Assembly (NCBI GenBank): GCA_963971285.1
Contig: OZ020244.1
Span: 31,806,001-31,870,000, forward strand
Reading direction: 5' to 3'
Length of the DNA stretch: 64,000 nt
From: Astropecten irregularis
Taxonomy: Eukaryota > Echinodermata > Asteroidea > Paxillosida > Astropectinidae
The notes under the pieces are model-generated. The model was not told the origin of the DNA and searched no databases. It saw only the letters and a program-made list of their open reading frames with translations. Both the position numbers and the translations under genes were made by a program. Below, in pieces: positions 46,601 through 58,200 of the stretch. Each line of letters starts with the position of its first letter. Positions within the stretch are counted from its first letter, which is position 1.

Positions 46601-49600
46601 GGCTCACAAAGTCATTATGACACAACACAAGTGTATTCAGTCAGCAGGGAAAGGGCAAGGCCAATTAAATCTCCAAGGGGCACTTACATTGGAAAGTCAT
46701 AATGTCTATGGAAACATTTGAAGGGGCACCAAGGCCAAGAACCAGGGCAACAAAGGCCATGGCCTCCGTGGCCTCCATTTATTTCCAGGCTTGAGTCAGG
46801 GGAATTCAGATTTTGAATGTGCATGTGCAATCAAACCAAGTCAATTTATAAGACGATTTGTCCATTTACAAAAAGCATGTTAACAGCTGCAGAATAAGCC
46901 TTTAAATTGCCTCTAATATGGAGCAGATTGAGGCATGGAGGGTTAATTTCTATAAAAAGGCAGCGCAACCGTTCTCTATGCATACAACAAAACATCTTTC
47001 CAGACTTTCCTACACCTTTGACAAAACCAAACCAAAGACACTGAATGTTGCTAAAGCTGAGTGGTATTCCACAAAGGAGAGCTAATTTCTTGACGTATTA
47101 AAACAGATAGATATCATGACTCTAATCACGAATACAAAGGATAATGCTGTTAGTTTGCCTACATGTTCTTTTAAGGAATCCATTACCTGATTACCCACAC
47201 TGTGTATGTCACCTGCAGTGACCTGCTCATTAGACAAGATTCAGAATAACGTCCTCAAGAAGAATATTCATTAAGGGCTTGAATATAACTCAATACAGTA
47301 CACTTATTCTGATACAACATTCGAAATAAAAAGGCATAGGCCTACGCTGTATATTGTATGGTTTGTAAATTTAATATCAATAGCCTGAAAGCTTGATCGT
47401 GAACTTGGCCTTAAATAACTTCATCTAGTTGACTACACCAATCAAGTGATAGAGATTTGTCCTCTTGTGAACTGTGACGGGGCATCATTAACAACTACGA
47501 ATTGACTAGAGATATTGCACAATCATATCCGTGTGCAAGCAACTGCCAGTTGACAAAACTTACAGACATGTTCACATTCGCAATTGTACTTCTACAACTA
47601 TCAGAATTAATTCCTAGAGTCTCCAATTTCCCCAAGTAGCAATATATTATAATGTATAGAGATATACCCATAGCCCACGACAGAAATAATGCAATGGAAG
47701 ACTTTTGAGAACCGGTCTTTAAGTCACCAGCGCACGCGCAACAGCACAAGCGCAAAACAACACACGCATGCTAACAATTGCGTGCACGTGCGCTGTTGAC
47801 TTGAAGACCGGTTCTCAAAAGTCTCCCATTGAAGCAGGCTTGGTATTTGAAGACTGACTTTAATAAATTAATATTATGCCCTGCATTGAAAGTTGAAACT
47901 CCTCTCTAGTTACAACACTTCTTTCAACTGAGAACTGGAGAACCATACACAAAAATGAAAACAAAAATAAACAAATAAATACAGTGAACAAAACAAAGAC
48001 AGAGAAACAGACTCAGCACAAGAGACACAGTAAAGGGTGATGAGATGGTACATGTACCTCAGGAATAGCAACAGCAATGTTTTCCTGTTGGAGCAAAAAA
48101 AAAAGAAAAACGAAAAGTACAATACAAACGGTGTCAGCCAACCCAATGAAAGCAACACCACCACCACCACCACCAGCAGCAGTGTAATTGTGAGAAGAAA
48201 AAACCGTGTGCAACACTCACAGTCAAACTTCAAGCAAGAATTGTAATAGCTGGTCAAAAGATGGTGCATTACATGCTATTTGATTTGAGGTTTTTTTTTT
48301 TATTCATCTAACAGGAACTCTTTTTAATGAGTATCATCCATGATACAGGCTTTTACTGAATGTCAGGTTGGAAACTGAGTAAAAAAAGTACCAGTACTGG
48401 TACTCAAATAGGTATCACACTATGTGGTTATTAGCCTAAGGATTGGTCGGAAAAACAACACATGCTGGCCCTTGAAGTGATCTTTTAAAAGATCAAAAAT
48501 AAAAGAGAAAAGACTTAAGAAATACTGTGGCCGTTTTTCACTGTTTTCTCAAAAAGTGGGCAACGCATGGGACTGAAATTTTCACAGATGACTGTTACTG
48601 TATCTGTCTTGATATTTGTGCCCATGAATCTGTATTTCTTTGACAAAAAACAAAAGTATGATATTACCTTTAAAGAAGCCATAAACAGATCAACATGTAT
48701 GTGTAACCCACCTACAACATTCTTTACTGTCATTTGTTACAGAGAGGGTAGGAGGGAAGCACTTTGGAGAAGAATATGAAGAAAAAGCAACAGATGGAGC
48801 ATAAATGAAACAAAGCAGTAATCTGATAACCAGAACTTTACATTACATACCCTTAAACTATCGAGGTACTTTTTGGAGTGAGCCACCATCAGATCTTCCT
48901 GCGTTGCCTCTAGAGGGCGCACTATAGTTTCATCGCTTACCATGCCAGACTCTGAGCAGAAACAATAGGGAAGACTAATGTCAATCATGATATTTCCGGC
49001 CAATGACCTATACAAACACTTCATATCTTAGTCATTAAATTAATACATTGTACATTTTGTAAATGCACAATTAAACACTTAAAGGTAATATCATACTTTG
49101 GTTTTTGTCAAAGAAATACAGATTCATGGGCAAAAATATCAAGACAGATACAGTAAAAGTCATCTGTAAAAATTTCACTCCCATACGGTGCCCAATTTTT
49201 TTGAAAACAGTGAAAACGGCCACAGTATTTCTTAAGTCTTTTCTCTTTTATTTTTGATCTTTTAAAAGATCAAAAAGATTTTTGGTCATTTCAGGTGGAC
49301 ATATTTATCGGTATGTTTCTACCACTACCATCTTCATATCCTGAAATTTATACATAAATCTGTAAACATTTCTGTTTTGGTTTCTTACCAAAGTATGATA
49401 CTACCTTTAAACTACTTACAATTGAATAGAGTAAAAAGGGAATACAGCTTTTCATACTTTTTTAACAACTACTCTAATCCAAAAGAACATTTATTTATAA
49501 GCTCCATAAATTTGGATATGGATAAAATTAACGTGAATTTCTGGCCTGTCAATCAAACTGTGTGCTTTGACCAATTTGAGGACACCTTTTAATCAGGTGA

Positions 49601-51186
49601 CCATGAAAGTCTCGCACAAACTTGGTCACATGCTGTATGGAAAATACACATGTGGGCGGGGCTTGAGAAAAGCCGGAACGGTCCATACAAATTCCAAGTA
49701 CTATACCTTTTAAATGATTGAACACTTTGCCCCATTTTCCCGAGTCAAATGGGTGGAGTTTCTCCAGACCCAAGAAGCCAATATTGTACTCCGCTGAGTA
49801 AACAATTGGCCACTGTATGTCTTTGACAGGAACATAAAGCGTTGTCCTGTACGGCTGACTTTGGTGTTCATGCTGAGTTGCATCAGTGTTACTGTTAGGA
49901 AGTGGACTCATTGGTTCATCAATGGAAGGTTTTTCAATGGCTTGGTGGTCATCACTCATCTTGTCTGCAACAGCAAGCTCATCACTGGAATTGGGCAATG
50001 ACAACGAAAAAAATTAAAATATACACATTTAATTAAGCACAGAAAACACATCATGACAACTCCCTTGTATAGGCATAGGAGCAATTGCAGAATACCCCGC
50101 CACGTGAAAATACCTCCTAAATTCAATGGCTATGAGGACCAGTGAATCACAAATGGCGAGAAAGAATTCTACCTTACAGTGCAAACTAACAAGGCCCAAT
50201 GTGTTATGTACAGTGTATTAGAGAACGAACCATCCCTATGAACCATGCAAAGTGAATGGGAAGGGGAAGTGGCTACGCTGTAGTATGACTGGCTATACAA
50301 AGTGAAGCTATTAATAGTAAATACAGGCCTTTTGTCTTGTCACTGCAGTAATGCAAAGTGAATGGGGAAGGTTGGAAAAATTTTAAGTCCAATGTGGGTC
50401 GGGGGAAGTGGCTACGTACGCAGCTACAAAGCTGTTATTTAATATATGCATGAATGAGTAAGTTGAGCGTGTAATTGGATGTAAGTAGCTTAATAGGCCA
50501 CCTTATGCAACATTTGAATATACATGATCTATGAATATACACCCGCCCCTTTACAAACTAGCTCCCCAGATCTCGCCCCCCCCCCCCCCATGAATTCATA
50601 TTGAGACCTGAGGCCATTTTCACGGCACTGCTTAGCACACAAATTTATTTAGCACAAAAATATCTAGCCAAATAAAGCAAACCACTTTTAAAATTTCATT
50701 TGATATTCATGCATGGTCAGTGAACAACAGCCAAAGAACAATCACAAGCGATACACAAAATAACAAAATTTGTTTGTTAACCCAGTTTTTATTAAAACAG
50801 AAATGTCATGCTTAACACATTTCTGTACTCAGCAGCACGGTGAAGTTGGCCCCTGTACTTTTTTTTTAATTGAGTAGGCCTACCTTTATCACGAAAAGCA
50901 TGCAGTTTAATTAATTTGCCAATTAATTATTAACGTTATCCCAGGCCTAGCCTATCGGCCATGCCGTGCCCCATGTAAAACATGTAATAACGTTACGGTC
51001 GTTACCGCAAATCGCATAAGTTTTTTCTGCCAAAGATAAAATTTCATAATTGGTATGACACAAGACATGACATGTAACTGTTACTTATTGCCAATGTACT
51101 CTTTCTAAACTTAAACACTTTTAAACGACCATAAATTACCCTTCTTTTTCTCCATCTCCTGTTTGTTGTGATTCTCCGGATGCCAT
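40693..51186 (-). CDS. HDAC11: Histone deacetylase 11 (class IV)
   Basis: Ten exons on the minus strand: 51140-51186, 49707-49984, 48851-48951, 45462-45578, 44472-44591, 43499-43658, 43050-43119, 42414-42522, 41456-41645, 40693-40796. They total 1296 bp, giving 431 aa (human HDAC11 is 347). Catalytic features: GGGFHHCS with His200/His201, DLDAHQGNG with Asp238 and His240, AGTDILEGD with Asp319 as third zinc ligand, and TSGGY with Tyr364. WPIVYSAEYNIGFLGLEKLHPFD opens the catalytic domain. HDAC11 removes acyl groups (strongly fatty-acyl) from lysine. The protein has an acidic Ser-rich N-terminal extension of about 60 residues and a Ser-rich, basic C-terminus (FFTKKFKK). I chose the ATG at 51186 because exon 1 ends in phase 2 and joins the 49984 acceptor in frame; the downstream ATG at 50004 lies in the intron just before that acceptor. 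ATTAAA in the minus sense at 40617-40622 is a candidate poly(A) signal. Confidence 0.95.
40900..41530 (-). repeat. HDAC11: Degenerate tandem copies of the HDAC11 exon 9 3' end
   Basis: Downstream of exon 9, in the last intron, a ~110-130 bp unit recurs several times with growing divergence. The closest copy (41337-41395) repeats the exon end and donor (CTCACCCTGGGCCTGGAGA and onward) almost exactly. Weaker copies lie near 41215-41275, 41060-41130 and 40940-41010. Each holds a decayed version of the codons for DSILNLRHLKLIECPKAEEYLQAQ and some retain a GTGAGT-type donor. The true exon is kept because only it is continuous with upstream catalytic codons. Confidence 0.7.
42078..42390. mobile_element. 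MITE with GGCCTTTTCAAACTC-type ends
   Basis: HDAC11 intron 8, starting 24 bp after the exon 8 donor. Ends AAGGCCTTTTCAAACT / AGTGTGAAAAGCCCCATAT, inner arms rich in AACCGGATC/GATCCGGTT. Confidence 0.6.
43395..43480 (+). repeat. GATCC-GAAACATCAGGCCC tail repeat
   Basis: Copy in HDAC11 intron 6 with an extra internal duplication of the GATCCT stem. Ends GGCCCTCCTAACTCTGAGC as in the other copies. Confidence 0.45.
45069..45363. repeat. Two adjacent CGATTTCAC-ended foldbacks
   Basis: 45069-45207 (GGGGCCGATTTCACTAACG ... TTAGTGAAATCGGCCCC) and 45209-45363 (GTCTCGATTTCACGAAGCC ... TTGGTGAAATCCACCCC) lie side by side. They share termini but have different cores. The second is related to 53856-54003. 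Confidence 0.65.
45900..47690. other. HDAC11: HDAC11 intron 3, no feature seen
   Basis: Part of the 3.3 kb intron between exons 48851-48951 and 45462-45578. Apart from a TTAA-MITE fragment just upstream I see nothing coding or obviously repetitive. Confidence 0.5.
47693..47830. mobile_element. Foldback MITE (AATGGAAGACTTTTGAGAAC)
   Basis: HDAC11 intron 3; arms AATGGAAGACTTTTGAGAAC / GTTCTCAAAAGTCTCCCATT around a GC-rich CGCACGCG centre. Confidence 0.7.
48479..48673. mobile_element. TTAA MITE, half copy from the central palindrome
   Basis: HDAC11 intron 3. Starts exactly at the GATCTTTTAAAAGATC centre and runs to the right TTAA, so one half was lost at the palindrome. A smaller terminal fragment lies at 45854-45893. 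Confidence 0.65.
49079..49410. mobile_element. TTAA-flanked MITE, full copy
   Basis: HDAC11 intron 2. TTAA flanks and inverted ends; small deletion after the central palindrome. Confidence 0.75.
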
Positions 51187-52268
51187 CTTTCTCTCTCGCT
51201 CCCCACGAGCTAGGTTGACAGAGGGCGCTCTACTACTAGCCCAGGCTACAGCTTTCCCAATTAAATAGCCACTTTCAGTAGCCTTATCTGCGTAATTTTC
51301 ATTGACTCGTGTCATAAGTAATTTCAAGCCGTAGCCAGATAATTCGGACACGGCCCATTTTCGATTCCATCATCAGTCGAGTCAATCACGTCATTTCACT
51401 AAGTAGCAAATCAAATAGTCGATTATTTCGAAAGCGCATAGTGTGTAGGACATCGTGGAAGAATAGTCCACGGTTGCGAATTGTTATTCGATTTCCTGGT
51501 ATCGATATGAGTTTCCATCAGATGATTCATTATGACAGCAGTACAGCCTGCTGCATGCAGATCATACACTGCACCTTTGCCACAGTGATGACTGATGCTG
51601 TCCAATGATGCTGATGAGAGCCTAATCCGTCTCCAGTTAGCCACACAGTTCCAGCAATGACGGAAGTGATTAATTGTGTACAGCATTTCGATTTGTGTCG
51701 CATTTATGAAGACAAGCCAAGATCAACAGTGGAGCTGGAGAGAGCCGATGTGAGGAATTGGGTCTGTTAATTATCCCTCCAATGTGTTCACTATCGCAAC
51801 ATCCACTACCGGCAGTCAGGCAGTGGGAGTGGGACCATATCCAAAACGGAGGACTGACATGACTGAGGCATGACATTGTGAGCTGTGATGTGAATGAGTG
51901 ATAATGTCACTGTGATTGTGCGACGGTGTCATTGTCAGTGTCATACTAGGCCTACTATAGGTCAGTGTCACTGTGACCGAACATGGTCGATTCCTACCTC
52001 CCTGAAGTTGTGGGGCAAAATATGACAATTTGAATAGGGCCTAGAAATAATAACGTTAGATGTTTACAAAATAACAACATTACAACATAACATTCCGTCT
52101 GAAGGATATTCAAAAAGTAAATTTGTGATTCCGACTAAACCGCAGAAGAAACATTTGCATCTGCTGTGGGAAAATAGACAGAGCTCAGAAATAAGATCCG
52201 ACCTATTAAAAAATAAACCCATGTGATTGAATTGCACAACATGAGACTGATCCCAACGGTTTGCAACC
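51187..52268. promoter_or_regulatory. Head-to-head HDAC11/PPM1H intergenic region
   Basis: About 1.08 kb separates the two start codons. AGAGGGCGCT lies at 51220-51229, 34 bp upstream of the HDAC11 start, and resembles the CTCF core. The same 10-mer occurs in the BBS2/RIBC2 promoter. No TATA box was obvious. The region lacks the MITEs that fill the rest of the window, consistent with regulatory constraint. Confidence 0.4.
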
Positions 52269-55200
52269 ATGCTGAATCGATTTCGTCAAGTTGTCACCAA
52301 CGTGATGGCAAACCTGCCACAGAACCGCAGCCTGAAAGACGGAGAGGGCATGGACCAGGAACTCAACTCCAGAGGCCTTCAGGAGAAGTACTCCTACACG
52401 AGGCCGGAGTTTCTCCAGCTGAGCTCGGAGGAGGTGTCCATAGCGTCTGACTCGGTCATCAGACCTATCATGGTCCCCAGAGATTTGTCCAAGCTACCTT
52501 GGCACTGTGGATATGCAGAGTAAGTATTCCGACATTGTCTGTAGTAGTTTCCTGCTGGTTGGATGCACTTGAGGCTGAAATATCGCAACACTTGTTTTTA
52601 ACATTTGTATCGGTCTCAGATTCATGGATGTTTGTTTGTTTGTTGTTTGCTGTGTTTTTTTCAACACATTTTGTAAGGACTTACCATCATACTCCATCAC
52701 ACTACTTACATGTAAATCATTAATTTTGATAATTAAAAAAGCGGAGACCTGTGATTTTGGAGGTTTTTCATGACTAAGACAGCTTGAGTGAGGCTGAATA
52801 GTCTGTTGTTTGGTCATTGTGTGGAAGTGAGGACTGAGGAGGGATTTCAGTTTTTATCCACTGACTGGTCATAGAATTACAGCACATGAATATAAAACAA
52901 TGATTCATTAAGTACATGAAGTGCATATGTGTAATTTGTACACTATGTTGCCCAGCAATGCTAAGCACAGCAATTATTTAATTATTATAATTATCATAAA
53001 GCACTGAAATTTTCTTGTGTTTCAGAATTGAAGAAGAAATTAAGAGACTGTTGAATGTCATTTTCATGATTTGAAGTCAATTAACGTCCAATGTTGTTTA
53101 CTAGACATTAAAAATAATTGAACTTCTAGTTCTAGGTCATTCTACCAAGTTTTATTTTGAGTCATTGAAAGGTGAGCAAAGAAAAATTTACTGGAGCAGG
53201 ATTCGAACTTGTGACATCTGTCCCCGGGAATAGTTTACCATACCGTGCTCTACCAACTGAGCTATCTAGCCCTATGTTGGGCGTATCCTAGATTATCAAT
53301 TGCCAGCCAATAGTTCTTGTGGATATTTGATGATTAAGTTTTATTTCCCTGTGCTTGGCTGAGCTGATGACATCACTGTCTTTTATGTTTTTACTCTCAG
53401 AGTGATGAATGCAGGAAAGAGCAAGTTCAACGAGGACCAAGCTGCGGCAGGAAACTTTGTCCTCAAAGGGCATGATCAAGAGAAGGTAGCAGTCGGTGGA
53501 GAGGACAAACCTACACCCACCAATGGAGTAAGGACAAATTGAACATTTGAGAGATGAAGTGGCATGAATCAGCCTTGCATGCAAAGTTGGAAACATGAAT
53601 GTAGTTGCGATGATCATTAACCCTTGGTCTGACAAGGGGAAATGATCGTGACCCTTGACCTGACTTTGGGACAGGGAAAATGTGTCAGACCAAGGGTTAC
53701 GATCATCGCAACTAACTTGAATGACATGTAATATACTTAATTACAATTCTACTGCAGTCTGGACAGGCCTAAGTATAGTTTATGACCAGCCCGACTATGG
53801 ACAATGTACAGTTGGGACAATGGTCATAGTGGCATAACACTCTGACTGATGAGGGGTCAATTTCACCAAACTCATCGTAACTTACTATGAATCGTAGGAC
53901 TTTTGATGCATTGAAGCCCTACGTAGGATAGGTCCCCTACGATGGGTTATCCTTCGTAACTCGAGTTGCGATCGATCACAGGGCTTCGTGAAATCAACCC
54001 CTGATCGTAGACAATTCCCTGGAGGTCATGTTGGTATATCACTTGCTTTTATAGATACAAGCCATTGTATATAACATTAGAGAAGGTACTGATCACTACA
54101 TTGTTAGTGTTACAGTCCCATATCTACCCCCATAATCAATGTGTAGCCTTGGACTTGGACCAGTAGGGCCACAAGCAGTGAAGTATAGGGGAAACTTATT
54201 TGTTATTTTTCAATATCTTGACAAAGTCCATGTAGACTGATTTTCTTTTGACAAAGCTCAACTGATAACCGATGTACAGATGTAACAAATTGTTGAAACT
54301 GTATCATGCATACAAAATAAATCCAAGTTTGTCTTCCTTGTCCCTCTTGCCCAGGACCCTGACGACATCCCCATGACATACTTTGCCATTTTCGATGGCC
54401 ACGCGGGGACCGGGGCCTCCCTCATGGCCGTCAACACCCTCCACTACCAGGTCCTGGAGAAGCTGGATCGCATCTATGAGCTCCTAGTCAACAGTACTGC
54501 AGAGCACCGGCAGTTCACCCGCCAGGGGGACCTGCGCCCCCACAAATGGCCCTTCCTCGAGAAGGAGGTGTCAGTCGAGAGCTTGGTGACTGGCGCTCTG
54601 GAAGCAACTTTTGTCGATATGGTACGTAATGTTGTTTTATTGATGCTTCTCTGAACTTCCAGGCGATTCCAAATAGTGAACCATTGAGAGTCGCATTGCC
54701 CAATCACAATGCTCACTGAGAATCTGGCGACCCTTTCAGATGCGCATTTGGTTGACAAATTCCACGCATTGTGATTGGCCAGTGCATTGTTAACTTCCGG
54801 GGGTACATTATTTGGAAAAGCCCATATTCCAAGGGTAAAGCCAAGAAATTGGCTTGAAATTAAAAATAATTGTTAACCTTCAAATGTAATATGCTGTGGC
54901 CAAAACAGACTGGGTAGACTGCATTCAACATGCTCAAGTTATAACCTTTATAAAATAATTTTGGTTTGTAATCTAAATCCCTTTTGGGGTTTTTTTTTTT
55001 TTTTGTAGCAAGGGAGACAATTTTGTATTTTAGTAATTGAGGATTTCAAAGATAATGAAATGCTCACAAAAAGCATCATAAATAATTATTTTGTATTAAA
55101 TGTACATATGTATACATACCTGTAAATAGTTTCATTTTTCTTCCCAACTGCAGGATGACCAAATAAAACAAGAGAAACTGTACTACTCAGTATCTGGGGG

Positions 55201-58200
55201 CTGTACTGCACTAGTTGCCTTGTTCCTGCTAGGGAAACTGTATATAGCCAACGCTGGAGATAGCAGGTATTAATACTATGCATTACAATATACCAGGGCT
55301 CAAATTTCATGAAAAAGGGCACTGGACAGCAGGTCTAGTAATTGAAGCATTTTACTAGACCTGAACTTTTTTCACTAGACCTGTGACATTTATGTACATG
55401 TATAGGAAAACCGTAATTGTATGCATGTGTCAAAAACATCAATTTAGGCACCATTCTAATTGTGCAAGGTAAACAAAATCACTAGACAGCCGGACTAGTG
55501 CAGTATACACTTTACTAGACCAACACTGAAATCACTAGACTCGGTCCACGGTCTAGTGAATATTTCGAGCCCTGTATACAGGTGGATTATTGTATATCCT
55601 CATATTTTATTTTATGAATAACAATTTGAAATAAACAATACAAGTAATAAACTGGTGCAAACTGCTCATCAACCAAAATAATGACCTGAAATATATCAAA
55701 TGCTTGGAGTTACACATGTTGGAGGGCCTGACGTTTCAATCCCAGGAGGATCTTTCTCAAAGGCTAAATGACAAGAGCATGCAAGTATCTAAGATCATAA
55801 CCATAAATGGACGGCAGCATGACCAGGGAAACAGGGAAATCATGCAGGGGAAGTGGACTTTGAAATAACATTAATTTAGAATAATATTACATCAATTTGA
55901 AATATCTTTTACAAATCCATTCCAAAGGGGAAAAAATCTTGATCAAAAGTGGCTTTTTGAGAATTAAGTTTAATTATGGCTTGGGCTAACATGTACCGGT
56001 ATGTATATCATATTTGTGGTCGAACCACTTTGGCTAGTTACTTCCTCAATACCATAAAATTCATGAAGGAGGAAGGCAAATAAATAAACTATAACCAGAA
56101 ATAATCGGGTTAACAATGTGACATCTGCACAACTATAATAAGAATGAAACCTGTATGTACAATGACCAATTTATATGCCTACAGGCAAACAATCTTGTAA
56201 TGGTCGCGTTTAGGGATATTTTGTTATCAAATGGTTCTTTCAGTATAGAATGATCTTTATTAGAGAGTTGGTCTGCAGTGAATATAACCTAATCAGGAGA
56301 AACAAAAAACGTGTACATGTAATGTAGGTCCAGTGATTTTGTTTAACTGATTTTCATTAGTGCCTTTATAAGCAGGCTTTCATTTTAACAAAAATGAGGA
56401 GAGCTGCAAATTGCTCTCCTTACATGTAAATCAACGTACAGAATTTAGGAGAGTGATTTGCTCTCACTAACAAAAATCAAGTTTGAGCCGCAAATCCAAC
56501 TCCTTAATTGAACATAGGGCCTATTCATACTAGTAAATAAAGAGAGCAGTTTGCTCTTGTTAAACCAAGTTTTCGCATGTGTCCGGTGAACATGCAAACT
56601 TTTGCTTGTCCTGTTGAAAAAGATTAAACGGTAAATGTCAGCTATAAAAATGTATGCGATGTTTTGAAAAAAGGCTGCTCCTTGGAAAACAGTGAGGAAA
56701 GCGGAGGAGAGTGATCACTCTCCTTAAAAATCAAAGTCTGTATAAGTGTTTTCATAGCCAGATCCTGGCACTGTATAAACAATCATTCATTTATATTCTC
56801 TCAATACTCAATTGAAACAAATCACTTGACAGCTTATTTTTGCTTGTCATTGCCAGAGACGGGCAGTGACAAACCTACTCATTTTCTCCTGATCCGGTCA
56901 TGAATAATTATGAGCGCCATAGGCATTATTTATGATGGGCAGTGTAATAATTGTATTTTTCTGAAGTGGACAATAGACGTGTACAACCACCATTTCTTCC
57001 TATGTGTAATCAACTGATACACGGGCCATTTGCATTCACTGTGTGTGTGCAAATGGTGTAAAGTTCAAGTGCATAAGCCTTTGATAATGATCTTGTCAGA
57101 ATCGAGACTCGTGCTGTGCACTTGTGCAATGGAACCGAGTAATGCAATTTTTGCATGGATGAGATTTTGGTACCAATCCAACTTACATGTATACACCAGT
57201 TTTGACTGGAATACTTTCTCTTTGTCTTTTCATTGATGGTTTTTAGTGAGATTTCAGGCTCATAAAGTGGATTAAAGGCTAACAAACAAACAACAAATGC
57301 AAATTGTGTATCATTCTCAGATTCATAACATGATGCTTTCAAATCAAGAGTTTGCATGAAAAAATTGTTATGAATGATGAAATTGGTTTTAAAAAATAAT
57401 CGTCATATGACAATACTTCATACTTTATTGTTCATGCTAACATTTGGCAAATGTTTTGTATGTTCAATAAATGCACAATGATTTGTTATGGAATGCCACT
57501 GTCATAGCACTGAACAAACATTCTGAAATCAAATTAACTAAATTAATCTAATTACATAAATTTTCTTTATAGAACTTTATTAGTCATATAAGTTAATCTC
57601 ATTACACAGTTCCTATATTGACACAGTCCAGTGAGTCCACAAATGAAGTGAACTGAATCAACATTAATTTGCAACAATCCTTTTAGCAGTGTGTCCACTT
57701 CTTTGTGCTAATCCAAAGGTCAACACTATTAAAATACTTTTAAGCTGTTATTGCCAGCTCAATACCCATTACAGTGATTAATATGGACACAGTTTTTATT
57801 GTGTGCTTTTAATAACATCAATTAAAGCCACCATTTCATATGAGTCAAAGGTTGTTTCCATATCAACCGACAGGGGTCACCTGTCGTATTATAAACTGCA
57901 TTTCAGTAAAAGAAAATGTCTGTGTTTGCTTTTATAACCAACCCAGAGCCATCATATGTAAAGGGTCAGAGGTCATTCCCATGTCAACCGACTTCAACCC
58001 GGTAACGGAGAGACAGAGAGTGCAATATTTAGCCAGTATAAAACCAGAACTCCTGGAGAGTGAGTTCTCCCCTCTGGAATTCCAAAAGCGTGTTCATCGG
58101 AAGGACATTGGGAAGAAGATGATGTACAGGGACAGTACTATGACAGGATGGTGAGTTTCTGCCATCGAGTCTCTTCAATTTCTCACCAATTGTTTTCTCC

